From Dasania phycosphaerae (lineage in GTDB: Bacteria; Pseudomonadota; Gammaproteobacteria; Pseudomonadales; Dasaniaceae): a DNA stretch of 64,000 nt. The stretch is taken from contig NZ_JAPTGG010000001.1 of NCBI RefSeq assembly GCF_026891035.1, forward strand, positions 372,001 to 436,000. Reading direction: 5' to 3'. The translations under genes and the position numbers were made by a program. The notes beneath the pieces are model-generated. The model was given only the letters and a program-made list of their open reading frames with translations. It ran no database searches and had not been told where the DNA came from. Positions within the stretch are counted from its first letter, which is position 1. Every line of letters starts with the position of its first letter. Shown here one piece after another: positions 25,433 through 34,070 of the stretch.

Positions 25433-26632
25433 ATGAACCAGCCCACAGCACCACGACCACTGCACGGACTCAGGGTAATAGAAATGGGGCAATTGCTCGC
25501 AGGCCCCTTTACTGGCTGCATCTTAGGCTACTTTGGTGCCGAGATAATTAAAATTGAGCCTCCCGCTGGCGGCGACCCGATTAGAGGTTGGCGGGTGGTA
25601 GAAGACGGCACCTCGCTGTGGTGGCACTCGCTAGGGCGCAATAAAAAATCTGTCACCTTAAACCTAAAAGAGCAAAAAGGCCGCGATATAGCCAAACAAT
25701 TGATCAACAGCGCTGATGTACTAATAGAAAACTTCAGGCCTGGCACCATGGAAAAGTGGGGCTTGGGGCCAGAACAATTTAGCGATGCTAACCCGCAATT
25801 AGTCTACGCCCGCATCTCTGGCTTTGGTCAAACCGGCCCCTATGCCCAAAAAGCGGGCTATGCCTCAGTCACCGAAGGCATTAGCGGCTTTCGCTATGTT
25901 AACGGCCACCCCGGTCAGGCACCGGTACGCCCCAATTTGAGCATAGGCGATAGCATAGCGGGGCTGCACACCGCCCTAGGCATTACCATGGCCTTATTAG
26001 AGCGCCACAACAGCGGCAGCGGGCAAGTGGTGGACGTAGCCTTGTATGAAGCCATGTTTAACCTTATGGAAGCAGTAGTGCCCGAATACGATGGCGCGGG
26101 GGTCATACGCGAGCCTAGTGGCAGCACCGTTACCGGCATAGTACCCACCAACACCTACCGCTGCCGAGATAAAAAGTATGTGGTTATAGGCGGCAATGGC
26201 GACTCTATTTTTAAACGCCTAATGCTAGCCGCTGGCCACCCCGAAATGGCCAATAACCCCGCCATGGCCAATAACGAAGGCCGCGTCGCCCACGAGGTAG
26301 AAATAGACGCCGCCCTAGCCGCGTGGTGTGTGCGCCACCCTGCCAGCTTTATTATTGCAACCTTGGAAGAAGCTAGAGTACCAGTAGGCCCTATTTATAA
26401 TGTTGCCGATATGATGGCCGACCCCCACTTTCAAGCGCGTGGTTTATTCGAACAGGTAGAAATCAATGGCAAAGCCTTGAAGATACCCGCTATTATCCCC
26501 AAGCTTAATAAAACCCCTGGCAAAACCGATTGGCCAGGGCCCCGCTTGGGCAGCCACACCGAAGAGGTGTTAGGCCAGCTAGGGCTGGATGCCGAGGCCA
26601 TCGCCCAGTTACAGGCACAAGAGATTATATAA
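25433..26632 (+). CDS. CaiB/BaiF family CoA-transferase
   Basis: The 399-residue class III CoA-transferase has LRVIEMGQLLAGPFTGCILG at the start, then IKIEPPAGGDPIRGW, LNLKEQKGRDIAKQLI and ENFRPGTMEKWGL, all family blocks. The catalytic Asp is expected in SIGDSIAGLHTALG near residue 175. These enzymes move CoA between carboxylic acids (for example formyl-, carnitinyl- or bile-acid CoA); the pair used here is unknown. I start it at ATG 25433 because AGGAAACAGC precedes it; an upstream TTG at 25406 has no such site. The next small gene begins on the base after its stop. Confidence 0.9.
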   Translation: MNQPTAPRPLHGLRVIEMGQLLAGPFTGCILGYFGAEIIKIEPPAGGDPIRGWRVVEDGTSLWWHSLGRNKKSVTLNLKEQKGRDIAKQLINSADVLIENFRPGTMEKWGLGPEQFSDANPQLVYARISGFGQTGPYAQKAGYASVTEGISGFRYVNGHPGQAPVRPNLSIGDSIAGLHTALGITMALLERHNSGSGQVVDVALYEAMFNLMEAVVPEYDGAGVIREPSGSTVTGIVPTNTYRCRDKKYVVIGGNGDSIFKRLMLAAGHPEMANNPAMANNEGRVAHEVEIDAALAAWCVRHPASFIIATLEEARVPVGPIYNVADMMADPHFQARGLFEQVEINGKALKIPAIIPKLNKTPGKTDWPGPRLGSHTEEVLGQLGLDAEAIAQLQAQEII

Positions 26633-26836
26633 ATGGATAAAGACCGCTGCCCGCTGTGTGGCAATGCCAATCTTTGCGCCGTTAACCAAGGCGGCAGCAT
26701 AACGCAGTGCTGGTGCAGCAAGGCCACTATTAACCCCGCAGCCTTGGCCGCTGTCAGTGCCGACGACCAGGGCCAGCGCTGCATCTGCCAGCAATGCGCC
26801 AGCCGCGTTGACCAGCTCAGTAAACCCGCCCAGTAA
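26633..26836 (+). CDS. cysteine-rich CWC-type small protein
   Basis: The 67-residue protein has eight Cys: CPLCGNANLC, CWC, then CICQQC. The arrangement C-x2-C ... CWC ... C-x-C-x2-C matches the Cys-rich CWC family and implies a small zinc-bound fold. Its function is unknown. Its ATG directly abuts the stop codon of the CoA-transferase gene, so it is translationally coupled. It should be kept as a gene despite its size. Confidence 0.8.
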   Translation: MDKDRCPLCGNANLCAVNQGGSITQCWCSKATINPAALAAVSADDQGQRCICQQCASRVDQLSKPAQ

Positions 26837-26860
26837 ACGCAAACACCACTAAGGAACAGC

Positions 26861-27613
26861 ATGAGAGGCAATCTTATACACGGCGCAGAATATCTCGCCA
26901 AAGGCTTTCAACTTATTACCCAGCCCGGTTTACGGCTCTTTGTCATTATCCCCTTATTAATTAACATAGCTATTTTTGCTCTGTTGCTCACCCTCACCTT
27001 TCAGCAATTTGCCCAATGGATAGATGACTTAATGGCTTGGCTGCCCAGCTGGCTAGAGTTTTTACGCTGGGTGGTATGGCCCCTAACGGTAATTTTTGTA
27101 TTGGCTATTAGCAGTTATTTATTTAGCACTATCGCCAACTTAATCGCCTCGCCTTTTAATGGCCTGCTGGCAGAAAAAGTAGAAGAGCGCTTAACCGGTG
27201 AACCTGTTAACGGGCCGGAAACCTTGGCCCAGTTGCTAATAATGGTGCCTAAAAGTTTTGCCCGCGAGCTGCAAAAAATACTTTATTACTTACCTTGGGC
27301 CTTATTGGCCTTGGTGATTACTTTTATCCCGGTGGTCAATATTATCTCGCCAGTACTATGGTTTTTATTAGGCAGCTGGATGATGAGCATACAGTATTGC
27401 GACCTGCCCATGGATAATAACCAACACTCCTTTAAAGCAATGAAAACCGTATTAGGGCAGCATAGGCTTACTTCCAGTGGCTTTGGCATGATAGTCATGG
27501 CAGGCACTATGATACCGCTGGTAAACTTTGTGATCATGCCCGCTGCGGTATGTGGCGCAACGGTTTACTGGGTAGAAAAACTAAAACAATCCCCCAGCTT
27601 ACAACAACACTAA
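26861..27613 (+). CDS. cysZ: CysZ-like sulfate transporter
   Basis: The 250-residue membrane protein matches CysZ: GAEYLAKGFQLITQPGLRLF at the N-terminus, LIASPFNGLLAEKVEERLTG after the second helix, and YCDLPMDNNQHSFKAMK near residue 186. CysZ is an inner-membrane sulfate permease feeding cysteine synthesis. About four to six hydrophobic segments are visible. It is preceded by AAGGAACAGC and lies 24 bases after the CWC gene, so it may belong to the same transcript. Confidence 0.9.
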   Translation: MRGNLIHGAEYLAKGFQLITQPGLRLFVIIPLLINIAIFALLLTLTFQQFAQWIDDLMAWLPSWLEFLRWVVWPLTVIFVLAISSYLFSTIANLIASPFNGLLAEKVEERLTGEPVNGPETLAQLLIMVPKSFARELQKILYYLPWALLALVITFIPVVNIISPVLWFLLGSWMMSIQYCDLPMDNNQHSFKAMKTVLGQHRLTSSGFGMIVMAGTMIPLVNFVIMPAAVCGATVYWVEKLKQSPSLQQH

Positions 27614-27645
27614 CAAAGTTTAGGAACTAAAAGTTTAGGAACTAT
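27614..27645 (+). repeat. tandem duplication covering a ribosome-binding site
   Basis: AAAGTTTAGGAACTA occurs twice in direct succession in the 33 bases between cysZ and the glutathione peroxidase gene. Each copy carries an AGGAA; the second copy is at the right distance to serve the ATG at 27647. Confidence 0.85.
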
Positions 27646-27646
27646 A

Positions 27647-28153
27647 ATGAAAACCAGCCCCCTCTATGACCTAAGCGTAAGCGATATACAAGGCAAGCCC
27701 GTGACGCTGGCCGATTACCGCGGCCAAGTGTTATTAATCGTTAACAGCGCTAGCGAATGTGATTACACGCCACAGTATCAAGAGCTGGAGTTACTACAGC
27801 AGCAACTGCAACAGCGCTTTGGCCCTAATAAATTTTCAGTATTGGCTTTCCCCTGTGACCAGTTTGGGCAACAAGAACCCGGCAGCGATAGTGAGATACT
27901 ACAGTTTTGCCAAAGCCGCTACGGCGTAAGCTTTCCGCTGTTTAGCAAGATAGAAGTTAACGGCCCGCAGGCCAGCCCGCTATACCGTCATTTAAAACAG
28001 GCAATCCCCACAGCCAGTGGCCACAGCAATATACGCTGGAACTTTGAAAAATTTATCGTGGATAAAAAAGGCCGCGTGGTTAAACGTGCACCGCCAGCGC
28101 GCTCACCACTGGCGCTACAAAAACATTTGGCAGGCTTAATTCAACAACGCTAA
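27647..28153 (+). CDS. glutathione peroxidase family protein
   Basis: The 168-residue thiol peroxidase has the catalytic Cys38 in VNSASECDYTPQYQELE, the second block LAFPCDQFGQQEPG and WNFEKFIVDKKG with the catalytic Trp/Asn. These are the Cys-Gln-Trp-Asn tetrad positions of the GPx family. It reduces peroxides with thioredoxin or glutathione. The usual ASKCG(L/F)T is ASECDYT here, a mild variation. It follows a duplicated ribosome site and is followed 15 bases on by a DUF924 gene. Confidence 0.9.
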   Translation: MKTSPLYDLSVSDIQGKPVTLADYRGQVLLIVNSASECDYTPQYQELELLQQQLQQRFGPNKFSVLAFPCDQFGQQEPGSDSEILQFCQSRYGVSFPLFSKIEVNGPQASPLYRHLKQAIPTASGHSNIRWNFEKFIVDKKGRVVKRAPPARSPLALQKHLAGLIQQR

Positions 28154-28168
28154 CAAGGTGTTATAGCC

Positions 28169-28711
28169 ATGACCACCGCAGCAGATATTATTGATTTTTG
28201 GTTTCATGAATTACAGCCACAGCAATGGTGGCTAAAAGATGAAAAACTAGATCATATGATAAGCCAGCGCTTTTTACCCTGTCTACAACAGGCCAGCCAG
28301 TGCGAGTTATTTGGCTGGCGCAATAGTGCCCAGGGTCGTTTAGCAGAAATCATCGTATTGGATCAATTCTCCCGCAATATTTATCGCGATAAACCCCAAG
28401 CTTTTGCCAGCGACCCATTAGCCTTAGCCTTAGCGCAAGAGGCTGTAGCGCTGGGCTACGATCTAGAGCTTAACCCCACACAGCGCAGCTTTTTATACCT
28501 GCCCTATATGCACAGCGAGTCGGCCGCCATACATAAAACCGCAGTGACTTTGTATCAAGCGCCGGGGCTAGAGGATAATTATGCCTTTGAACTCAAACAC
28601 AAAGCGATTATCGACCGCTTTGGCCGCTACCCACATCGCAATAAAATATTAGGGCGGCAGTCCACCGCAGCAGAAATTGAATTTTTGGCACAGCCCGGCT
28701 CTAGCTTTTAA
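28169..28711 (+). CDS. DUF924 family protein
   Basis: The 180-residue all-helical protein has the diagnostic blocks IIDFWFHELQPQQWW, IIVLDQFSRNIYRDKPQAFA, FLYLPYMHSES and IIDRFGRYPHRNKILGR. The fold is TPR-like. No biochemical function is established for the family. It lies 15 bases after the glutathione peroxidase gene and probably shares its transcript. Confidence 0.9.
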   Translation: MTTAADIIDFWFHELQPQQWWLKDEKLDHMISQRFLPCLQQASQCELFGWRNSAQGRLAEIIVLDQFSRNIYRDKPQAFASDPLALALAQEAVALGYDLELNPTQRSFLYLPYMHSESAAIHKTAVTLYQAPGLEDNYAFELKHKAIIDRFGRYPHRNKILGRQSTAAEIEFLAQPGSSF

Positions 28712-28745
28712 GCCCTCTCTTTTTTAATCCCTCTCTTTTTTAACC
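28712..28745 (+). repeat. 17-bp tandem duplication
   Basis: CCCTCTCTTTTTTAA occurs twice in succession right after the DUF924 stop codon. It is pyrimidine-rich and may mark replication slippage. Confidence 0.75.
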
Positions 28746-28784
28746 CCTAAGTCTGTCGCCTTGAGGGCCCACAACGGAATCAAC

Positions 28785-29378
28785 ATGTTTAAAAAATACC
28801 ATCGCCTGATAGGCTTAATTATGCTCATCCCCCTATGTCTATGGGCGGCCACCGGCATATTTTTCAGCATTAAGCCTGGCTACCAAGAGGCTTACCAAAA
28901 ACTCTTTGTAAAAACTTACCCCTTGGCAACATCCTTAAACCTAGTTACTCAGCCAGAATGGCAAGAGGTAAGACAGCTAAAAACCATACTGGGCGAGCAC
29001 CTATTAGTAAAAACCAACAATACATGGCAGCAACTGCACCCCCATAACTACCAAACACGCCCTATAGCCCAACCCGAACAAATACGCCTGCTTATAGCGG
29101 ACGCCATACGCAGTGACCCAAAACGCTACGGCAATATAGCTAGCATTAACGGCGATCAGGCCAGCACCAGCACTGGCGTTAGCATTAGCTTAGATTGGGG
29201 TAGCCTTGCGCTAAAGCAACGCGGCCAAGATACCGAACTCATCGCCAGCCTTTACAAGCTACATTATTTGCAATGGACCAATAGTGAAATACTCAATAGG
29301 TTTTTTGAGATTATTGGCCTAAGCTTACTGGTAATATTAACGTTACTAGGTGGCTGGATGAGTGTTAGAAAATCTTAA
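28785..29378 (+). CDS. PepSY-associated-type membrane protein
   Basis: The 197-residue protein has one N-terminal helix (FKKYHRLIGLIMLIPLCLWA then TGIFFSIKPGY) and one C-terminal helix (IIGLSLLVILTLLGGWM), with a periplasmic part between. This plan, with KYHRLIG and a final GGW, is that of small PepSY-TM-like proteins. I use ATG 28785 because GGAAT precedes it; a TTG at 28761 is a poorer start. It lies directly before the histidine kinase, so it might help sensing or may concern iron or redox; neither is shown. Confidence 0.65.
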   Translation: MFKKYHRLIGLIMLIPLCLWAATGIFFSIKPGYQEAYQKLFVKTYPLATSLNLVTQPEWQEVRQLKTILGEHLLVKTNNTWQQLHPHNYQTRPIAQPEQIRLLIADAIRSDPKRYGNIASINGDQASTSTGVSISLDWGSLALKQRGQDTELIASLYKLHYLQWTNSEILNRFFEIIGLSLLVILTLLGGWMSVRKS

Positions 29379-29436
29379 GGATGAATCTGTTAGCTATGCG
29401 GAGCATAGCGCCAATTCAGCAAATAAAGGCCTGCCT

Positions 29437-31698
29437 ATGCTGAAAGCCTTCACAAACAATAAGCTTTTACTGTGTATGAGTATGGGCAATTGTTTGTTAG
29501 GCAGCACGGTAATCATAGGCTGGCTGTTACATATTCCAGCCTTAATTCAAATCAACCCCAACTGGGTACCCATGCAATTTAATACTGCATTGGGCCTACT
29601 ATTATGCGGCTTGGGACTATTACCGTTTAAACAAGCAAACAAAATTATAAAAAATACTATAGGCCTGTTTTTAATCGCACTAGGTCTGGCCACACTTTAC
29701 CAATATTCATTTAATGTAAACTTGGGTATAGATGAGTTTTTCATCACCCATAGCATCACCACCTTAAGCAGCCACCCAGGCCGCATGGCACCGAATACCG
29801 CCATAGGCTTTGTTATTATGGGCCTAGCCTTTAGCTACACACTGTTTATTAAAAATAAGAAAATACGCCGCTTTATTCATCCTTTAGGTGGTGCCTTACT
29901 GCTAGGCATGAGCAGCTCCGCGCTAATGGGCTATTTGGGCGATCTAAACACCTCTATTGTATGGACCAACCTCACCGCAATGGCAGCGCATACCGCTATA
30001 GGCTTTATGCTTTGTGCTATTGCGCTGCTCACACCTTATTTTAACCAGCAAACCTTTGAAGGTCGCTGGGGCTTAGTACAACTGGGATTGCCGATATCGG
30101 TTATGCTATTAGTGTTTGCTATCGTACTCGCCGTATCCACGTATAAAAATGAAACGCAAAGTATCAACTGGCAATTAACAAACACCGCCACTCTTATTTT
30201 CTCGTTACTGGAAGCTGAACATGAACACAGTAAACAGCTAACTCCGTTAACAGACCTTCCTATTACAGCTCTATCGTTACAACACCTAAAGAATAAAACT
30301 TTAGATAACGAAATTGCTATAAACCTAGCTAATAGCCAGGGTACGCTTTATCAATCTGAGGTTAACCATCTAGATCATAGTTTCCCAGCACTACAATTCC
30401 AGCACCACTATGCAGGCAACACCTACACCCTAACATTACAACCCAGCAAGGAATTAGTAGACAGCCACAGAACTCGCCTGCCCTATGTTACTTTTTTAGA
30501 AAGCTGCTTATTGGGTGTTTTGTTAATGGCTTGCTTTTACTTTTTGCAAAAATCACGCATTAGAGAAACCGCTTTTAAAAATGAAGCCATAAAAAACCAG
30601 ATTCTTGCCAATGAAGTGAAGTCTATCTTTGATGGTTCACCAGTAGGCATGCTAATGACTAACGAACAGGGCGTTATTCGCGCCGTCAACCAGGAAACCC
30701 TAGCCATATTCAACTATGCCAGCCATGAAATACTGGGCCAAACCATAGAAAACCTAATCCCCCATGAAAAAAGAGAGCATCACATAAAGTTGCGCAATGA
30801 TTTTTCCAAGCAGGCCAGCAAAAGACGCATGGGGGAGGATGTAGAAATTTACGGGCTGAGAAAAGACGGTAGTAAAGTCCCCTTAGAAATCGGCTTAAAC
30901 CCAGTAAAAACAGCCAGCGGCAACATGATGATAGCCTCCCTCATTGACATCAGCGAGAAAAACGAGAAAGAACAAGAACTATCGGCCTATATGCACGCCT
31001 TAGAGCGCAGCAATGAAGAGCTAAACGAATTTGCCTACATAGCCTCCCACGACTTAAAGTCACCTTTGCGCGGCATAAAGCAACTAGCGGGTTGGATTAG
31101 AGAGGACTTGCAAGGCAAGCTCAGCGACAAAACTGAAAATTATTTCAACCTGTTAGAAGCCCGTGTAAGCCGTATGCAAAACCTGCAAAATGACTTACTT
31201 GATTACTCGCAAGCCACAAAAAACACCGAAACTATAAGCCTGGTCGACAGCCGCCAACTTATTAGCAGTTGCTTTGAACTATACGCCTCTGACGCTGCCC
31301 AATTACAATTATCACCGGGTGAGTACCCGGTAATTAATACCGCCAAAACGCCATTAGAGCTTATTTTTAGGAATCTGTTCTCCAATGCCATCAAACACTG
31401 CGAGCAAGCAACAGCCAAGATCCATGTATCCCATGAAGAAACTGAGCATGGCTACTGGTTTCATATCACTGACAATGGCCCCGGTATTTCAGCCAAAAAC
31501 CAAGAAATTATTTTTTCTATGTTTAAAACACTCAAACCCCGAGATGAAGTTGAAGGTAGCGGCATGGGGCTAGCCATGGTAAAGAAAATATTAGCCACCT
31601 ACGGTGGTGAGATCAAGGTGGCATCCGATGGCAGCAATGGTTCCACCTTTAGCTTTTTTTGGCCTAAGGAATTATTTATAACCAACAAAGTACGCTAA
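29437..31698 (+). CDS. membrane-bound PAS sensor histidine kinase
   Basis: The protein begins with seven or so membrane helices, has an extracytoplasmic stretch of about 100 residues, a last helix, then a PAS domain (IFDGSPVGMLMTNEQGVIRA) and a short coiled coil. The HisKA domain follows, with the phospho-acceptor His in EFAYIASHDLKSPLRG (codon 31048-31050), and the ATPase domain has NLFSNAIKH, DNGPGIS and GSGMGLAMVKKI. The HisKA region is of the phytochrome-kinase type. I place the start at ATG 29437, preceded by AAAGG; a GTG at 29362, overlapping the previous gene, would add 25 residues. It is followed by two response regulators. The stimulus is unknown. Confidence 0.88.
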   Translation: MLKAFTNNKLLLCMSMGNCLLGSTVIIGWLLHIPALIQINPNWVPMQFNTALGLLLCGLGLLPFKQANKIIKNTIGLFLIALGLATLYQYSFNVNLGIDEFFITHSITTLSSHPGRMAPNTAIGFVIMGLAFSYTLFIKNKKIRRFIHPLGGALLLGMSSSALMGYLGDLNTSIVWTNLTAMAAHTAIGFMLCAIALLTPYFNQQTFEGRWGLVQLGLPISVMLLVFAIVLAVSTYKNETQSINWQLTNTATLIFSLLEAEHEHSKQLTPLTDLPITALSLQHLKNKTLDNEIAINLANSQGTLYQSEVNHLDHSFPALQFQHHYAGNTYTLTLQPSKELVDSHRTRLPYVTFLESCLLGVLLMACFYFLQKSRIRETAFKNEAIKNQILANEVKSIFDGSPVGMLMTNEQGVIRAVNQETLAIFNYASHEILGQTIENLIPHEKREHHIKLRNDFSKQASKRRMGEDVEIYGLRKDGSKVPLEIGLNPVKTASGNMMIASLIDISEKNEKEQELSAYMHALERSNEELNEFAYIASHDLKSPLRGIKQLAGWIREDLQGKLSDKTENYFNLLEARVSRMQNLQNDLLDYSQATKNTETISLVDSRQLISSCFELYASDAAQLQLSPGEYPVINTAKTPLELIFRNLFSNAIKHCEQATAKIHVSHEETEHGYWFHITDNGPGISAKNQEIIFSMFKTLKPRDEVEGSGMGLAMVKKILATYGGEIKVASDGSNGSTFSFFWPKELFITNKVR

Positions 31699-31726
31699 GC
31701 TTAACTTAACCGCCACGAGAACAATA

Positions 31727-32158
31727 ATGCCTAATAAAAAGATATCAATATTACAAATAGAAGATGATCTTATAGACACCATGGAGATGGACAGGGCTGC
31801 AGAAAAAATACAGGTCCCCTGTGAGATTTACCATGCTAAAAACGGGGCCGAGGCCTTAACCATGCTGCGCAGCCAAATCACGCCGCCGCACTTTATTTTT
31901 CTAGACATCAACTTGCCGCAAATGAATGGCTTTGAATTTTTACAGGCCCTAAGGGCCGATGAAAGACTAAGTAAGGCCGTAGTTTTTATTTTATCCACAT
32001 CCAGCAGAGAGCAAGATATCGTACTAGCCTACCAACATCATGTAGCAGGCTATATTAACAAGGACCAGTTAGAGAATGGATTCGCTGACGTTATCACTAT
32101 GCTAAACGCCTATTTTTCAGTTGTTAGCTTTCCCAATCAGGAACCCATATCATGCTAA
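31727..32158 (+). CDS. single-domain response regulator (Rcp1-like)
   Basis: The 143-residue protein is a receiver domain alone. The acidic pair is in LQIEDDLID, the phospho-acceptor Asp in FIFLDINLPQMNGFEF (codon 31904-31906), the Ser/Thr in ILSTSS and the Lys in YINKDQ. Receivers with the LPxMNGFEFL pattern often partner phytochrome-type kinases, as the preceding gene encodes. With no output domain it must act through protein contact or phosphotransfer. Its 3' end overlaps the next regulator by 7 bases. Confidence 0.92.
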   Translation: MPNKKISILQIEDDLIDTMEMDRAAEKIQVPCEIYHAKNGAEALTMLRSQITPPHFIFLDINLPQMNGFEFLQALRADERLSKAVVFILSTSSREQDIVLAYQHHVAGYINKDQLENGFADVITMLNAYFSVVSFPNQEPISC

Positions 32159-32562
32159 AAAATCTCACCATCGCAGTCATTGATGACGATTTAGTTGACC
32201 TAGAAGATATAGATAGAAAAATAAAAACCATAGCGGCTAAGCACCCTGCTATAGCCTTTACTGTATTACTGTACAACTCATCCGAACAGGCTATGCGTGA
32301 TATAAAAGTAAAAAATGATATCGCCTTGCTAATACTGGATATTCATATGCCAGAAATGGACGGTATAGAATTTATTAACCATATGGCTAAAGAGAACATT
32401 CATATACCGGTGTTATTAACCACCGGCATAAACCCAGAAATTATGCATGTCGCTGATAAGATCGGCCGCATGTCGGGTGTTAGTGTTATTGAAGAGGCTG
32501 TTAAGCCCATAAGCGAGAGCGCGCTCACTAAAACATTGCTTAAGCTGGAACTTATTTATTAA
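32152..32562 (+). CDS. second single-domain response regulator
   Basis: This 136-residue receiver has IDDDLVD for Mg2+ binding and the phospho-acceptor Asp in LLILDIHMPEMDGIEF (codon 32338-32340). LLTTG supplies the Thr, and the conserved Lys lies in EEAVKPISESAL. It is clearly diverged from the first regulator. It starts inside the end of that gene (ATGCTAA overlap), so the two are co-translated. The kinase may therefore branch to two outputs, or one receiver may act as a phosphate sink. Confidence 0.9.
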   Translation: MLKNLTIAVIDDDLVDLEDIDRKIKTIAAKHPAIAFTVLLYNSSEQAMRDIKVKNDIALLILDIHMPEMDGIEFINHMAKENIHIPVLLTTGINPEIMHVADKIGRMSGVSVIEEAVKPISESALTKTLLKLELIY

Positions 32563-32609
32563 AACCGCTAACGATAAGCACTATTATTGCCACTATATAG
32601 CTACTAAAA

Positions 32610-32634
32610 AAAACGCCTCTTGGGAGGCGTTTTA
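32610..32634. terminator. bidirectional terminator
   Basis: AAAACGCCTC pairs with GAGGCGTTTT. A-rich sequence precedes it and T-rich sequence follows, so it can stop both the regulator operon and leftward rhlB, whose stop codon is only 4 bases away. Confidence 0.9.
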
Positions 32635-32637
32635 TTG

Positions 32638-33966
32638 TTAGCGTAGCAGTTCTTCAGGCGGCTGCTCACAACTTAGCTTATCACCCAATAATTCTTCTAT
32701 GGTGGGCAATAAAAAAGCGTCGTCTTCACAGGCAAAGCTAATAGAGGTACCTTTAGCTCCGGCCCTGCCAGTGCGGCCTATACGATGCACATAATCTTCT
32801 GGGTCTTCCGGCAAGGTGTAGTTCACCACATGACTAATGCCTTTAACATGTATGCCACGGCCAGCCACATCGGTAGCTATTAACACTTTCAACTTGCCAT
32901 CTTTAAAACGCTGTAAGGTAGAAGTGCGTTTATTTTGTGGTACCTCACCCGACAACATACCGCATTCCACCCCGGCTCTGGTTAAGCGCTCAGTCAATTT
33001 GCGCACTTGGTCGCGGCGGTTGGCGAACACTATTACGCTTTCAACTTGTTCATCGGTAACAATGTTTTTTAACAATTTATATTTACTATCGGCCGCCACG
33101 ATATAGACTTTTTGATCCACGCTATCGGTGGCAACACTCTCGGGCTCTATCTCTACGGTGATGGGATTATACGTCCACTGCTCGGTGAGGTTGAGTATGT
33201 CAGGGGTAAAGGTGGCGCTAAATAATAGGGTCTGCCTATCTTCTTTGCGCGGGGTAGAGCGCACAATACGACGTACTTGTGGAATAAAACCCATATCCAA
33301 CATGCGGTCGGCTTCATCTATGACTAATACTTCTACCTGATCTAAATACAGGTCGCCGCGCTGCATAAAGTCTATTAAGCGGCCTGGCGAGGCTACAACT
33401 ATATCAACCAGGTCGCTGTGCAGACGCTGTTGCTGCTTTTGATAATCCGCACCGCCAATCAAAGTAACCACCTTAACATCGGTGTGTTTAAGCAAGCCTC
33501 TGGCATCATCGGCAATTTGCACAACCAACTCGCGGGTAGGCGCTATGATCACCGCCCTGGGCTCACCCGCAAAGCGTTCACCCTCTATAGGATTATTAAG
33601 CAGGTCATTAATAATAGTAATTAAAAAAGCAGCTGTTTTACCGGTGCCGGTTTGGGCCTTGCCAATAACATCATGGCCCTGCAAGGTGTGGGGTAAAGCC
33701 GCCGCCTGTATGGGCGAAGCATATTGAAAGCCCAGGTCGGCAATACCGCGCATTAAGCGATCATCTATGCCCAGATCGTGAAAGCGGGTTTTGCCCTCCT
33801 GTGCGGGAACCTGGAACTGCTCAACTGTCCACGCTGGCTGCGTAGCTTTGGGCTTTTGCTGTTGGTGCTTACCGCGACCGCGGGGCTTTTTCTCGGTTTT
33901 TTTAGCCTGGGGAGCTGAAGCAGGCGCCTCAGCTTTATTTTTTTTACCAAATAACTTACCTAACAA
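32638..33966 (-). CDS. rhlB: DEAD-box RNA helicase RhlB
   Basis: The ~442-residue helicase has AQTGTGKTA, APTRELV, SPGR, DEADRMLDMGF, SATF, ATDVAGRGI and HRIGRTGR. A Lys/Pro-rich N-terminal extension (KKTEKKPRGRGKHQQQKPK) and a short C-terminus resemble pseudomonad-type RhlB. In related bacteria RhlB works with RNase E in the RNA degradosome. There is no ATG in frame. TTG at 33966 has AGAGAG at a good distance; TTG at 33972 is also possible. The gene shares a bidirectional terminator with the regulator operon. Confidence 0.88.
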   Translation of the reverse strand: MLGKLFGKKNKAEAPASAPQAKKTEKKPRGRGKHQQQKPKATQPAWTVEQFQVPAQEGKTRFHDLGIDDRLMRGIADLGFQYASPIQAAALPHTLQGHDVIGKAQTGTGKTAAFLITIINDLLNNPIEGERFAGEPRAVIIAPTRELVVQIADDARGLLKHTDVKVVTLIGGADYQKQQQRLHSDLVDIVVASPGRLIDFMQRGDLYLDQVEVLVIDEADRMLDMGFIPQVRRIVRSTPRKEDRQTLLFSATFTPDILNLTEQWTYNPITVEIEPESVATDSVDQKVYIVAADSKYKLLKNIVTDEQVESVIVFANRRDQVRKLTERLTRAGVECGMLSGEVPQNKRTSTLQRFKDGKLKVLIATDVAGRGIHVKGISHVVNYTLPEDPEDYVHRIGRTGRAGAKGTSISFACEDDAFLLPTIEELLGDKLSCEQPPEELLR

Positions 33967-34070
33967 GGGCAACTCTCTTTTTTAACCATATCATTGCGGC
34001 GCATTCTAGCACTTATATGGTTATTTTACGCCCACTTATTATCGGCAAAGCCACGGCTTTTAGCTTCAAG

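Noticed and set aside
29362..29436. GTG start for the sensor kinase overlapping the previous gene
   Set aside because: It would add a hydrophilic 25-residue extension; ATG 29437 has AAAGG and leads straight into the first helix. It is not excluded.
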